From NCBI GenBank assembly GCA_963784175.1, contig CAWAQJ010000010.1:62001-126000 (forward strand): a DNA stretch of 64,000 bases. Direction: 5' to 3'. The notes beneath the pieces are model-generated. The model searched no databases and had not been told where the DNA came from. It was given only the letters and a program-made list of their open reading frames with translations. Source of the stretch: JAIBJN01 sp963784175. GTDB lineage: Bacteria > Actinomycetota > Thermoleophilia > Gaiellales > Gaiellaceae. A program made the translations under genes and the position numbers. Shown one piece after another: positions 36,255-45,185 of the stretch (its first letter is position 1; each line of letters opens with the position of its first letter).

Positions 36255-36806
36255 TCAGCCGAGCGGGCCCTTGTACCTGCGCTCGACCTCGTTCGCGAGC
36301 TCGTCTGCTGCAACGACGCCCGTCTTCATCGCCTCGGCGAAGGGCGACCCACCCACCTGTCCGAGCGCCTGCTCGAGCTTTCCGGCAGCCAGCCCGAGCG
36401 CGTCGAGGTAGGGGACGCTCGCCACGCGGGGCGGCGGCTGGATGGCCTGCTGGAGCTCGGCGGCCGCAACCTCGGCCTCGTCGATTCCCTCCGGGTTCTC
36501 GGTCAGGCGAAGCTCGACGAGACGCGCGCGGAGCTCTCCGACGTCTCCCCCGCCTGCGCTCTCCTCGGCCAGCTCGCACATGGCCGCGATCGCGACCGCG
36601 TCGCGCACGAGGACGCGGTCGGCCACGGGGCGGAGGGACGCGTCGAACGCCAGCCAGGCCCGCTCCTCGCCCCGTTCGAAGGCGCAGAGGTAGACGCGGG
36701 CACTGGTTCCAGGCTCCGCCGGGATGACCGCGACGAGCTCCTCGCCGTCGCTTGCCTTCCCTTTCGCGGCCTCGCCGACAGCGCTCAGCTCCTCCTCGAG
36801 GGTCAC
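36255..36806 (-). CDS. Conserved hypothetical protein
   Basis: A 183-residue soluble acidic protein. Two halves: a beta-rich N-terminal half (LVAVIPAEPGTSARVYLCAF; ERAWLAFDASLRPV) and a helical half (EAEVAAAELQQAIQPPPRV; DALGLAAGKLEQALGQVGG). No family named. GTG 36806 is the likely start; it is divergent from the methyltransferase by 19 bases, so promoters would overlap. Confidence 0.68.
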   Translation of the reverse strand: MTLEEELSAVGEAAKGKASDGEELVAVIPAEPGTSARVYLCAFERGEERAWLAFDASLRPVADRVLVRDAVAIAAMCELAEESAGGGDVGELRARLVELRLTENPEGIDEAEVAAAELQQAIQPPPRVASVPYLDALGLAAGKLEQALGQVGGSPFAEAMKTGVVAADELANEVERRYKGPLG

Positions 36807-36825
36807 CGGGAGCAACAATAACCCC

Positions 36826-37551
36826 GTGGTTGCCGGATCCTCCGAGCGGAACCGCGCCGCACAGGAGCTCTTCGCGCCCCTGGCGGACACGTATGACCGT
36901 TACGCGAACCTGCTTAGCTTCGGCCAGGACCCGCGCTGGCGCTCGTTCCTCGTCTCGCGGGTCGAGGCACGGCCGGTGCACGTCGTGCTCGACGTGGCGA
37001 CGGGGACGGCCGCCGTCGCGATCGAGCTGGCGAAGCGCTACGGCTGCCGCGTCGTCGGCGTCGACCAGAGCGCCGAGATGCTGGCCGAAGGCGCGCGAAG
37101 GGTTAAGGAGGCGGGCCTCGGCTCCGCGGTCGAGCTGAAGGAGAGCCGAGCGGAGCACCTCCCCTTCGAGGACGCAGCCTTCGACGGCCTCACGTTCACG
37201 TACCTCCTGCGCTACGTGGACGACCCGAGCGCAACGATGCGAGAGCTCGCGCGGGTGGTGAGGCCCGGAGGTGTCGTGGCGATGCTCGAGTTCTTCGAAC
37301 CCCAGGCAGCCGTGCCCCGGGTCGCGTGGGAGGCTTACGTCCGAGTCGGCCTTCCGGTGCTCGGCGGGCTGGCGTCGCCGGCCTGGGCGGAGGTCGGGCG
37401 CTTCCTCGGCCCGAGCATCCGCGACTTCTGGAACGAGACCTCCCCGGACCGGCTGAGACGCCTCTGGGAGGAGGCGGGCATCGTCGACGTGCAGGCGCGC
37501 CTGCTCAGCCTGGGCGGCGGCATCGTCATGTGGGGCAGGCGTGGCGACTGA
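36826..37551 (+). CDS. UbiE/MenG-like SAM-dependent methyltransferase
   Basis: A 241-residue class I methyltransferase: motif I VLDVATGTAAVAIELA, then GVDQSAEML, LPFEDAAFDGLTFTYLLRYV and MRELARVVRPGGVVAML. FAPLADTYDRYANLLSFGQD is the usual start of demethylmenaquinone methyltransferases (MenG/UbiE). A quinone-synthesis role is likely but not certain. GTG start 36826. Its end overlaps a membrane protein gene by 11 bases. Confidence 0.85.
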   Translation: MVAGSSERNRAAQELFAPLADTYDRYANLLSFGQDPRWRSFLVSRVEARPVHVVLDVATGTAAVAIELAKRYGCRVVGVDQSAEMLAEGARRVKEAGLGSAVELKESRAEHLPFEDAAFDGLTFTYLLRYVDDPSATMRELARVVRPGGVVAMLEFFEPQAAVPRVAWEAYVRVGLPVLGGLASPAWAEVGRFLGPSIRDFWNETSPDRLRRLWEEAGIVDVQARLLSLGGGIVMWGRRGD

Positions 37552-38275
37552 GGCAGGACGCCCCGCGTTCTACGCACTCGCGCCCGGCGGCTGGCGCGAC
37601 TACGTCACGCTCCTCCACCCTCCCTACACGGCCTGGCACCTCAGCTACGTCGCGATCGGCGCCGCACTGACTCCCGCGTTCGCGTGGGACCGCTTTCTGC
37701 CGACGCTCGCGGCGTTCTTCCTCGCCGTCGGGATCGGCGCGCACGCGCTGGACGAGCTCAACGGCCGGCCTCTGGCCACGCGGATCCCGAAGAGCATGCT
37801 CGTGGCGCTCGCCGCCGTCTCGATCGCCGGCGCGATCGCGATCGGCGTCGTCGGCGCGATCACCATGAGCCCGTGGATCGCCGCCTTCGTAGTCGTCGGC
37901 GGGTTCATGGTCGTCGCCTACAACCTCGAGCTGCTCGGCGGGCGCTTCCACGGAGACATTTGGTTCGCGCTTGCGTGGGGAGCGTTCCCCCTGGCGACCG
38001 CGTACTTCGCCACGGCGGAAAAGCTCGACGCCGTCGTGGCGGCAGGGGCGGTCTTCGCCTTCCTCCTCAGCCACGCGCAGCGCCTCCTCTCGACACCGGT
38101 ACGCGACATCCGGCGGCGGGTCACCAACGTCGAAGGTCGAATCGACCGCAGCGACGGCACCTCGGAGCCCGTCACGACCCAGCTGCTCGTGCGGGGAAAC
38201 GAGAGCGCGCTCCGCGCGCTTGCGCTCGCAACGGTCGCCCTCGCGGTCGCACTCGTCATCATGAGGACGACGTGA
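37541..38275 (+). CDS. Multi-pass membrane protein, possibly UbiA-related
   Basis: A 244-residue protein with six or seven transmembrane helices. The pattern LHPPYTAWHLSYVAIGAAL, AHALDELNGRPLATRIPKSM recalls UbiA prenyltransferases, where an Asp-rich motif precedes R-P-L, but the full N-D-x(3)-D motif is absent. The overlap with the MenG-like gene suggests a quinone or lipid role (inference). GTG/ATG-type start at 37541. Confidence 0.65.
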   Translation: MATEAGRPAFYALAPGGWRDYVTLLHPPYTAWHLSYVAIGAALTPAFAWDRFLPTLAAFFLAVGIGAHALDELNGRPLATRIPKSMLVALAAVSIAGAIAIGVVGAITMSPWIAAFVVVGGFMVVAYNLELLGGRFHGDIWFALAWGAFPLATAYFATAEKLDAVVAAGAVFAFLLSHAQRLLSTPVRDIRRRVTNVEGRIDRSDGTSEPVTTQLLVRGNESALRALALATVALAVALVIMRTT

Positions 38276-39468
38276 TACCGATTGCGCTCCTCATAGATGC
38301 CCCACCGGTCCCCGTCGCGGTGACCGTTGCCGCGCCGCGGCGACCGGTGATCACGTCGCCGGCGCCACGCGAGATCTCCTTCGGCCGGATCTCCGGCCGG
38401 GTGTTCGCCGGGACGACGCGGGTGAACGTGGTCGTCGGTGGGCGAATCAGGGCGTCGAAGCACATCACCGGGCCCGCCCGCTTCTCGTTCGCGGTGCAGC
38501 TCCCGCCCAGGATGATCAGCGTGAAGGTGGTGGCCGTGAACGCGGCCGGCGGCCGGTCGAGCTCGACGGTTCGGAACGTGCGCGGGCTGCCGCTCCCGAG
38601 CGAGCCGGGCGTGCTGCGTCCGACGACCGAGGACGGCGTGCTCGCGCGGAAGCTTCGCACCCTGGCACGGAACTTCCCGGGAACGGCGGCGGTCTACGTC
38701 CAGGACCTGCAGACCGGCCGGGGCGCCGCGTGGAACGCGCGGGCACGCTTCCCCGCCGCCTCGACGCTGAAGCTGCCGATCGCGATCGAAGTCCTGCGGA
38801 CGCTCGGCTCGAGGCCCGCTGCGGGATCGTCGCTCGATCGCCTGCTCTGGAGCATGCTCGTCTACTCCTCGAACGACGCCGCGAACTCGCTCCTCGTCTG
38901 GCTCGGCGGCTCCACGAGCAGCGGCGCCTACCGCGTGAACGCCCTCATGAGCTCGCTGCGCGTGAGGGACTCGCTCATGTACGGCGGCTACCAGACAGCG
39001 ATTGCGGCGGCGCGTCCGATCCCGCTCCAGGTGAACGAGCAGCCGGCGTTCGGCGGCGGCAAGTACACGACCGCCTGGGACCTCGCCCGGCTCCACCGCT
39101 TCGTGGGCATGGCAGCGCGCGGCATCGGGCCCCTCCCGCGCACGTCCGGGACCTTCGGCAGGAAGGACGCGCGCTACCTCCTGTGGATCCTCGCGCAGGT
39201 CGCCGACCACGGAAAACTCGACCGCTACCTCTCGCCCAGGGCGACCGTGCCGCACAAGGCCGGCTGGATCGGCACCGCCCGCCACGACGCGGGGGTCGTG
39301 TACTGGCAGAGCGGCTCGTTCTCCGTCGCGGTCATGACGTGGAACCCGAACGGGGTCGGATCGAGCTCCGACATCCTCGCCGGAAGGGTCGCCCGCATCG
39401 CCCGCGACCACTTCGACCGGCTACGCCGATCGCAGGCCAGTTCGAGCGGCTCGGTGGGACTGACCTAG
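38272..39468 (+). CDS. Serine beta-lactamase-fold protein with N-terminal extension
   Basis: A 398-residue protein. An N-terminal segment (about residues 1-115) is beta-rich with NVVVGGRIRASKHITG. The C-terminal domain has the PBP/class A beta-lactamase triad in order: AASTLKLPIAIEV (S-x-x-K), YSSNDAANSLL (S-N/D-N-like) and PHKAGWIGTARHDAG (K-A-G instead of K-T-G). So it is more likely a peptidase or binding protein than a resistance enzyme. GTG start overlapping the upstream stop (GTGA). No clear Sec signal. Confidence 0.8.
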   Translation: MIPIALLIDAPPVPVAVTVAAPRRPVITSPAPREISFGRISGRVFAGTTRVNVVVGGRIRASKHITGPARFSFAVQLPPRMISVKVVAVNAAGGRSSSTVRNVRGLPLPSEPGVLRPTTEDGVLARKLRTLARNFPGTAAVYVQDLQTGRGAAWNARARFPAASTLKLPIAIEVLRTLGSRPAAGSSLDRLLWSMLVYSSNDAANSLLVWLGGSTSSGAYRVNALMSSLRVRDSLMYGGYQTAIAAARPIPLQVNEQPAFGGGKYTTAWDLARLHRFVGMAARGIGPLPRTSGTFGRKDARYLLWILAQVADHGKLDRYLSPRATVPHKAGWIGTARHDAGVVYWQSGSFSVAVMTWNPNGVGSSSDILAGRVARIARDHFDRLRRSQASSSGSVGLT

Positions 39469-39477
39469 GATCCAGGG

Positions 39478-40812
39478 ATGACGCTCGTTTTCGAGATCGC
39501 GTTCGCGGCCTCGCTCGGCATCGTCGCCGCCTCGCTCGTCGGCGTGGTGTTCGGGCGCGTGCCCGAGCGCGTGCTGCTCGCGACGGCCGTGGCCCTGGCG
39601 ATCGCGACGCTCGTGGCCGCCGTGGTCACGGGCATCTGGATCGCCGAGGGAAACGGCGACGAGGAGCTTCTCATCGTCATGACCGGCGGCATCCTGCTCG
39701 CCGCTCTCGCCCAGGCGGGCCTCTTCGTGCTCGCCCGCGGCCTGCGTCGCATCAGCGATGCCGAGCGGCTCGGAGAGAAGGCCCGCGACCGGATCGACGA
39801 GTACCTCGAGCAGCACGCGGAGGAGCGAAAAGCGGAGATCGAGCGGATGCTCGCGCGCGAGCGCGCCAACACGAGCTACGTGCTCGGGGAGCAGGAGCGC
39901 CAGCTCGCCGAAGAGCGGCGCGACTCGATCGAGCGGCAGGCCGAGCGTGCACGCGTCGAGCTCGCCGAGGCGGTCGGCAGCGCGCAGGAGCGTCTGGAGA
40001 GCCGGCTCACGGGCTGGGCGGCCGACCTCGATCGGGGTCAGCGCGAGCTCGAGACCCAGCTCGGCCAGCTCGGTCAACGGCAGAAGGAGGCGCTCGTCCA
40101 GTACGACGCCCGCCTGCGCGCCGATGCGGAGCGGCTCGCCGCGGCAAGCGAGGAGCAGCGCCGCGCGCTTGCACAGCTTCGCTCGGAGTTCGAGAAGCTG
40201 GTTACTCAGTTTGTCGAGGAAGGGCGGGCCGAGGTCGAGACGCACGCCGCCGAGCGCCGCCGATCCCTCCACGAGGTGAGCGAGCGGCTGCGCGGACGCG
40301 AGCGCGGCCTCCGCGAGCAGATCGACCGCGAGGAGGCCGAGGCGCGGTCGCGGCTCGCCGCCGGGCTGACCGACGCCGAGCGCCGGCAGCTCGCGCAGCT
40401 CGAGAAGGCGCTCGACCGGGCCGCGTCACGCCTCTCGGACGACGCCGAGCGTCGCTTCGACGCGCTGATCCGCGAGTCGCGGGAGAAGTCCGCCGAACGG
40501 CTCTCCCGCGAGCTCGAGAAGTCGATCGAGCAGTTCGTGCGCCAGGCCGAAAGCGAGGTCTCCGACCGCATCATCGAGCTCGCGCGCACGACGGCCGATC
40601 GCATGGAGCGGCGCCTGCGCGACGTCGCCAGGGCCGCCGAAGCGCAGGGCGACGTTGCGAGCGAGCGTCTCCGCCATGTCCAGGAGCGCCTCGACGCAGC
40701 GCTGGCGACAGCCGAAGACCGCATCGCCGCGTTCGAAAACGAAGTCGACCAGCGCCTCGGATCGAAGCTCGAGCTCGTCGATCGCTCCGTCAGAGCGGCC
40801 GAGCGCGAGTAG
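39478..40812 (+). CDS. Membrane-anchored long coiled-coil protein
   Basis: A 444-residue protein. The first ~90 residues form three transmembrane helices (LVFEIAFAASLGIVAASLVG; LLATAVALAIATLVAAVVTG; LIVMTGGILLAALAQAGLF). Residues ~95-444 are almost uninterrupted charged heptad-like helix (KARDRIDEYLEQHAEERKAE; RQLAEERRDSIERQAERA; FEKLVTQFVEEGRAEVET). No family named; it could be a structural or tethering protein at the cell envelope. Follows the beta-lactamase-fold gene after nine bases. Confidence 0.75.
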   Translation: MTLVFEIAFAASLGIVAASLVGVVFGRVPERVLLATAVALAIATLVAAVVTGIWIAEGNGDEELLIVMTGGILLAALAQAGLFVLARGLRRISDAERLGEKARDRIDEYLEQHAEERKAEIERMLARERANTSYVLGEQERQLAEERRDSIERQAERARVELAEAVGSAQERLESRLTGWAADLDRGQRELETQLGQLGQRQKEALVQYDARLRADAERLAAASEEQRRALAQLRSEFEKLVTQFVEEGRAEVETHAAERRRSLHEVSERLRGRERGLREQIDREEAEARSRLAAGLTDAERRQLAQLEKALDRAASRLSDDAERRFDALIRESREKSAERLSRELEKSIEQFVRQAESEVSDRIIELARTTADRMERRLRDVARAAEAQGDVASERLRHVQERLDAALATAEDRIAAFENEVDQRLGSKLELVDRSVRAAERE

Positions 40813-40888
40813 AAAATTCGCCGCTAGTTCCGCTCGTAGCAAACTGTTCGCGGCAGGAATCGTCCACTAGAGAGAGAACGGACGCGAC

Positions 40889-41095
40889 GTGGATCAGTTG
40901 ACGCTTCTAAACGAACCGGACCTAGACGAAAAGGGCAAAGTGGAGAGCTGGCGCCTCCACGTCCTCATGGAGGCCGGCTACCCGCTGCCTCTGGCGGAAC
41001 GCCTCGCCCAAAGCGGCGCCGACCTCCACCTCGCCACCGACCTCGTGGGAAGGCGCGGCTGCACCCCCGAGGTCGCCGCGGAAATCCTCCTCTAG
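40889..41095 (+). CDS. Small conserved protein
   Basis: A 68-residue protein: MDQLTLLNEPDLDEKG, then ESWRLHVLMEAGYPLPLAER and GCTPEVAAEILL. The regular spacing of Leu and Ala suggests a compact helical bundle. I recall the W-R-x-H-V-L-x-x-A-G-Y pattern as recurring in Thermoleophilia hypotheticals, but no function is known. GTG start at 40889, with the purine run AGAGAGAACGG upstream. Confidence 0.7.
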   Translation: MDQLTLLNEPDLDEKGKVESWRLHVLMEAGYPLPLAERLAQSGADLHLATDLVGRRGCTPEVAAEILL

Positions 41096-41181
41096 CACGG
41101 CTCGACCCACGGAGGGCACCGCCCTGTAAGTCGTTTCGGTCTCGGCACGGCCGCGCGCGGACCGTGAGCTACAGTCGGACC

Positions 41182-42336
41182 GTGAAGGTCGAGTCGATCG
41201 CCTACGGCGACCGGAAGGTCTACGCGGTGTCGGCGTTCAATCGCGGCATCGCCTCCTGGCTCACACGCCTGCCCTCCGTCTGGGTGGAGGGCGAAGTGAC
41301 CGAGCTCCGGCGCCAGGCAGGCTGGCAGAGCGTCTTCTTCACGCTCAAGGACCTCGAGGACGGCTCGTGCCTGCCCACTTCGATGCCGCGCGCGACCTTC
41401 GACGGCCTTCGCCTCGAGCTCGCCGACGGCGACCGCGTTCACGTGTTCGGCCGTCCCGAGCTCTTCGAGGCACGCGGCAGCTTCCGCTTTCGCGCGCTGT
41501 CGCTCGAGCCGATCGGCCTCGGCGCAGCCCTCGCCCGCATCGAGCGGCTCAAGAAGACGCTGGCGGCCGAAGGGCTGTTCGCGGCGGAGCGCAAGCGCCC
41601 GCTCCCGCTCCTCCCGCGGCGAATCGGGCTCTTGACCGGAAACGAGGCCGCGGCGAAGCGCGACTTCGTCACCGCAGTGAGCGCGCGGTTCCCCGCGGCG
41701 CGGATTCTGATCGCCGAGACCTACGTGCAGGGGCCGCACGCGCCGGCCGCGGTCGTCTCCGCTCTCGCCGAGCTGTCGGCCGCGCCCGAGGTGGACGTCG
41801 TCGTCGTCGCCCGCGGAGGCGGCAGCTTCGAGGACCTCCTTCCCTTCAGCGACGAGCGCGTCGTGCGCGCGTTCGCGGCCTGCCCGGTGCCGATCGTCTC
41901 CGCGGTCGGCCACGAGCAGGACACGCCGCTCTGCGATCTCGCCGCGGACGCTCGCGCGTCGACGCCCACGGCAGCCGCACGACTGGTGGTCCCCGACGAG
42001 CGCGAGCTTCGCGCCGACCTCGAGCGCCGGCACACGGCGCTCGGGCGCGACGCCCGCCGCATCGTCGAGCGGGCCCGCCAGACTCTCGCCGCGGACGCCG
42101 CGAGGCTGACGCGGGCGCCCGGACTCCTTGTCGAACGCAAGCGGGCAGCCCTCGAAGGATTGGCCGGAAGCCTGCGCGCGTTGTCTCCCAAAGCAACACT
42201 CTCACGAGGGTACGCCATCGTGCGGACGGACGAAGGCATCGTCCGCTCGGCCTCATCGGTCGCCGCGGGCGTGCGCGTCGAGGTCGAGGTCGCCGAGGGC
42301 GCCTTCGGCGCGCGAGTCGAGGACACTCGAACGTGA
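41182..42336 (+). CDS. xseA: Exodeoxyribonuclease VII large subunit
   Basis: A 384-residue subunit of the single-strand-specific ExoVII nuclease. N-terminal OB fold (VYAVSAFNRGIASWLTRLPS; VWVEGEVTELRRQ), the catalytic core RIGLLTGNEAAAKRDF and RGGGSFEDLLPFSDE, VGHEQDTPLCDLAADARAST, and a helical tail ending LSPKATLSRGYAIVR. GTG 41182 fits the family N terminus better than GTG 41164. Coupled to xseB by a GTGA overlap. Confidence 0.95.
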   Translation: MKVESIAYGDRKVYAVSAFNRGIASWLTRLPSVWVEGEVTELRRQAGWQSVFFTLKDLEDGSCLPTSMPRATFDGLRLELADGDRVHVFGRPELFEARGSFRFRALSLEPIGLGAALARIERLKKTLAAEGLFAAERKRPLPLLPRRIGLLTGNEAAAKRDFVTAVSARFPAARILIAETYVQGPHAPAAVVSALAELSAAPEVDVVVVARGGGSFEDLLPFSDERVVRAFAACPVPIVSAVGHEQDTPLCDLAADARASTPTAAARLVVPDERELRADLERRHTALGRDARRIVERARQTLAADAARLTRAPGLLVERKRAALEGLAGSLRALSPKATLSRGYAIVRTDEGIVRSASSVAAGVRVEVEVAEGAFGARVEDTRT

Positions 42337-42548
42337 GCGTCAGCGAGCTCTCCTTCGAAGAGGCCCGCGCGGAGCTCGAGAAGATCGTCGGAGAGCTGGA
42401 GAGCGGCCGTGCAGGGCTCGACGACGCCGTCCGCCTGTGGGAGCGCGGGGAAGCTCTCTACCGGCACTGCGTCGGCAAGCTCGACGCCGCCGAAGGGAAG
42501 ATCGAGGAGCTCGGCCGCCGCGCCGAGGCCGTCAAGCCCGAGGCTTGA
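42333..42548 (+). CDS. xseB: Exodeoxyribonuclease VII small subunit
   Basis: A 71-residue protein with LSFEEARAELEKIVGELESG and YRHCVGKLDAAEGKIEEL, the two-helix fold of XseB. It binds the helical tail of XseA. The GTG start overlaps the xseA stop. The 3' end overlaps the convergent methyltransferase gene by 17 bases. Confidence 0.95.
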   Translation: MSVSELSFEEARAELEKIVGELESGRAGLDDAVRLWERGEALYRHCVGKLDAAEGKIEELGRRAEAVKPEA

Positions 42549-43649
42549 CGCGGCGCCGCGCGCGCGAGGCGACGAGGACTTCCTCGAAGTACTCGCCCTT
42601 CCGCCGTCCCGTTCGGCGGTTGACGTGCCTGATCAGCCGGTCGTCGAGCCGAAGGCCCGCCTCGGCGAGGATCCCGTCGTAGAGCCCGCGGCGGTCGTTC
42701 ACGACGACGACCACCTTCCCCCCGGGACGGAGAGCCTCCCTCGCCTGACGGAGCACCGCGGCGACTCCCTCGCAGTAGCCGGCGACGCCCCTTCCGATCT
42801 CTTCGTCGTCGCGGCGCTCGAGCCCGAGGAGCTCGAAGGCGTAGACGTGCTGCTCGTGGTAGTCGATCAGGCCCGGGTACGGCGGCGACGTGACGACCAG
42901 GTCGAGGACACCCGGCGGGTTCGAGCGTGCGCCCGTCCCCGTGCAGAACCGTGCACTCGGTGGATCGCCGGACGTCGGCGTAGTCGAGGACGCGCGTGAC
43001 CGCGTCGCGCACGTAGCGCCGCAGGAACTTCTCCGCCTCCTCCACGGGGCGGCAGAGGCGCCGGTGCTTGTGGCAGAAGTACTCGCCCTGCACGGGCTCC
43101 GCCGGGAAGTCGAGATCGAAGTGGCGGGTGAGCCGCGCCGAACGGGCCGCGCGCGACAGGACGACACGCCAGAGGTCGGGGTACGAGGTGTGCTCGATTC
43201 GCGCGCGGAAGGCCAGGAGCTCGGCCAGCGCGCGCGGTGCGAACCAGCTCGTGAGGTACGCGGAGGGCGCGTCGGCCTCGACGGCCATCGCCGGACGCCG
43301 AGAGAGCGACCACGTCGGCGAGGAGCAGCTCACGGTCGTACTCGGCGGTCTTCACGCGCGCGAGCAGGCAGTTGAACGCGGACACGTCGCAGCCGGACGC
43401 GGGCGCTCCGAAGGCATTCGCCTCGACAAGCGTCGTTCCCGAGCCCGAGAACGGATCCCACACGAGGCCGCCGGGGCGGCCGTAACGGCCGAGGAAGACC
43501 TCGACGAGCTGAGGGACGAACTTGCCGAGATACGGATGGAGCCTGTGGACGTGCTTCGTCCGCTCCCGCTCGGGAAGCTCCGCCTCCGACCACGACAGCT
43601 CGAGGTCGATCTCCTCGTAGAGGGCAGCCTGAGTACGCACGGCGTTCAC
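42532..43649 (-). CDS. DNA methyltransferase (N4/N6-type), frameshifted twice
   Basis: An amino-methyltransferase whose motifs occur in the order I then IV: WDPFSGSGTTLVEANAFG near the N terminus and VVTSPPYPGLIDYHEQHVYA later. Motif I-first order points to the alpha/gamma-like or TRM11-type architecture. The frame changes at about 43300-43308 and again at about 42911-42920 (CCC run); each fits one extra base. The corrected protein is about 371 residues. No restriction endonuclease is adjacent, so it is an orphan methylase (or a tRNA-type methylase). Confidence 0.8.
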
Positions 43650-43700
43650 ACTTCGCCGCGTCTCGCCCCGGACCTCCCCCGCCGTCTATGATCGACGGCC

Positions 43701-44117
43701 ATGACCGCACCAGTCGAAACCCTGCGCATAGTCCCTCTCTTCGCGAATCTCGACGACAAGGACCTCGACCAGCTCTCGCGCCAGATGCACGAGCGCCGGT
43801 TCCCGGAGGGCGCCGAGGTGACGACGGAAGGCGCCACCGGCGCCGGGTTCTTCGTCATCGTCGAGGGAAACGCCGACGTGAGCGTCGGCGGCGAGCACCG
43901 CACGACGCTCGGGCCGGGCGACCACTTCGGCGAGGTGGCCCTCATCGACGACGGCGTCCGCTCGGCCTCGATCATGGCCGCCACCGATCTCCTCTGTTAC
44001 GGGCTCACCCCCTGGGAGTTCCGGCCCTTCGTCGAGGACCATCCGCAGGTCGCGTGGGCGCTGCTCGAGACGCTGGCGCGCCGCGCGCGCGAGTCGTCGG
44101 CGCCCGCAGACGACTGA
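43701..44117 (+). CDS. Cyclic nucleotide-binding domain protein
   Basis: A 138-residue single cNMP-binding domain: VPLFANLDDKDLDQLSRQM, GAGFFVIVEGNADVSVGG, GDHFGEVALIDDGVRSASI. The cassette GEVAL..GVRSAS is close to the consensus GEhAL..RAAS, so it may bind a cyclic nucleotide. Single-domain architecture shared with the gene at 4110. The next gene begins at a CTG that overlaps its stop. Confidence 0.9.
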   Translation: MTAPVETLRIVPLFANLDDKDLDQLSRQMHERRFPEGAEVTTEGATGAGFFVIVEGNADVSVGGEHRTTLGPGDHFGEVALIDDGVRSASIMAATDLLCYGLTPWEFRPFVEDHPQVAWALLETLARRARESSAPADD

Positions 44118-44953
44118 AACTGGCTTCCGCCGAACTCAACGGAACCACGATCGGGTTCGACACGGCCGGCGAGGGCCCGCCCGTGGTGCTCGTGCATGCC
44201 GGGGTCGGCGACCGGCGCCTCTGGGACGCGCAGGTGGAGCCGTTCGCGGAGGCGCACCGCGTCGTCCGCCTGGACCTCCGCGGCTTCGGGGAGTCCGCCC
44301 TGCCGGGCGGGCCGTTCTCGCACGTCGACGACGTGCGAGCCCTTCTCGACCACCTGGAGATCGAGCGGGCGGCGCTCGTCGGGAACTCGTTCGGTGGGCG
44401 GGTGGCGCTCGACTTCGCGCTCATCCACCCGGAGCGAACGACCGCTCTCGTGCTGGTGGGCTCGGCGCTGACCGGTTACGAGGCATCGGCCGCCATGGAC
44501 GCCTTCGACGAGGAGGAAGAGGCCTTCCTCGACGACGGGAAGCTGGACGAAGCGGTCGAGCTCAACCTCCGCACCTGGCTCGACGGCCCGGAGCGAAAGT
44601 CGGCTCCGGTGTCGCCGGAGCTACGGGCACGGGTGGCGGAGATGCAGCGTTCGTCGTTGGAGACGCTCGTCCGCGCGTACGAGGGCTCACCTGAGCCCGG
44701 CCCCATCGCCTGGGCCGACCCGCCGGCGGCGACCCGCCTCGCGGAGGTGCCCGCGCCCACGCTCGTCGTCGTGGGAAAGCTGGATCAGCCCGATTTCCGC
44801 GCCATCTCGGAGCGCCTGGGCGCCGAGATCCCGGGCGCCGAGACCGCCGCGCTCGACACCGCGCACCTTCCTGCGCTCGAGCGCCCGGAGGAGTTCAACC
44901 GCCTGGTGCTCGGCTTCCTGGCCCGCGCGGGCCGCCTGATCGCCGAAGCCTGA
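44114..44953 (+). CDS. Alpha/beta-hydrolase fold protein
   Basis: A 279-residue hydrolase: oxyanion region VLVHAGVGDRR, nucleophile elbow VGNSFGGRVAL, acid in VGKLDQPD and His in DTAHLPALE. The start is CTG 44114, whose last bases are shared with the stop TGA of the upstream gene (CTGA), parallel to the GTGA and TTGA overlaps elsewhere; no ATG, GTG or TTG is available. Substrate unknown. Confidence 0.85.
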   Translation: MKLASAELNGTTIGFDTAGEGPPVVLVHAGVGDRRLWDAQVEPFAEAHRVVRLDLRGFGESALPGGPFSHVDDVRALLDHLEIERAALVGNSFGGRVALDFALIHPERTTALVLVGSALTGYEASAAMDAFDEEEEAFLDDGKLDEAVELNLRTWLDGPERKSAPVSPELRARVAEMQRSSLETLVRAYEGSPEPGPIAWADPPAATRLAEVPAPTLVVVGKLDQPDFRAISERLGAEIPGAETAALDTAHLPALERPEEFNRLVLGFLARAGRLIAEA

Positions 44954-44984
44954 CCTATGCTGCCCCGCGAGCAAGGAGGTGGCT

Positions 44985-45185
44985 ATGGGATTCCTCGACA
45001 AGCTACTGGGCCGCGACAAGGGCAACGAGCCGACAACCGATGCTCCGGAAACCGATGCCTTCATCGGCGACGAGCGGCACCCCGATCCAGGCGATTCGCA
45101 ACTCGACCAGGCCGAGGAGCGGGCAAGCGAAGCCCGCGACGAGCAAGTCGGCCTCGAGAACCGGATTCCGCCCGGCACCGGCTAG
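44985..45185 (+). CDS. Small hydrophilic protein
   Basis: A 66-residue acidic protein: an amphipathic start MGFLDKLLGRDKG, then a disordered Asp/Glu/Pro-rich stretch. AGGAGG five bases before ATG 44985 gives a strong start; GTG 44979 is inside the Shine-Dalgarno sequence. No family recognised. It may attach peripherally to membranes through the N-terminal helix. Confidence 0.72.
   Translation: MGFLDKLLGRDKGNEPTTDAPETDAFIGDERHPDPGDSQLDQAEERASEARDEQVGLENRIPPGTG

Noticed and set aside
34720..36411. Long open frame on the plus strand across the lysE-like and ferritin region
   Set aside because: It is antisense or out of frame to well-recognised genes, has low-complexity Arg/Ala/Pro-rich translation and arises from the high G+C content.
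38272..39468. Antibiotic-resistance class A beta-lactamase
   Set aside because: The K-T-G motif is K-A-G, no Glu166-type loop is evident and an N-terminal extension is present.
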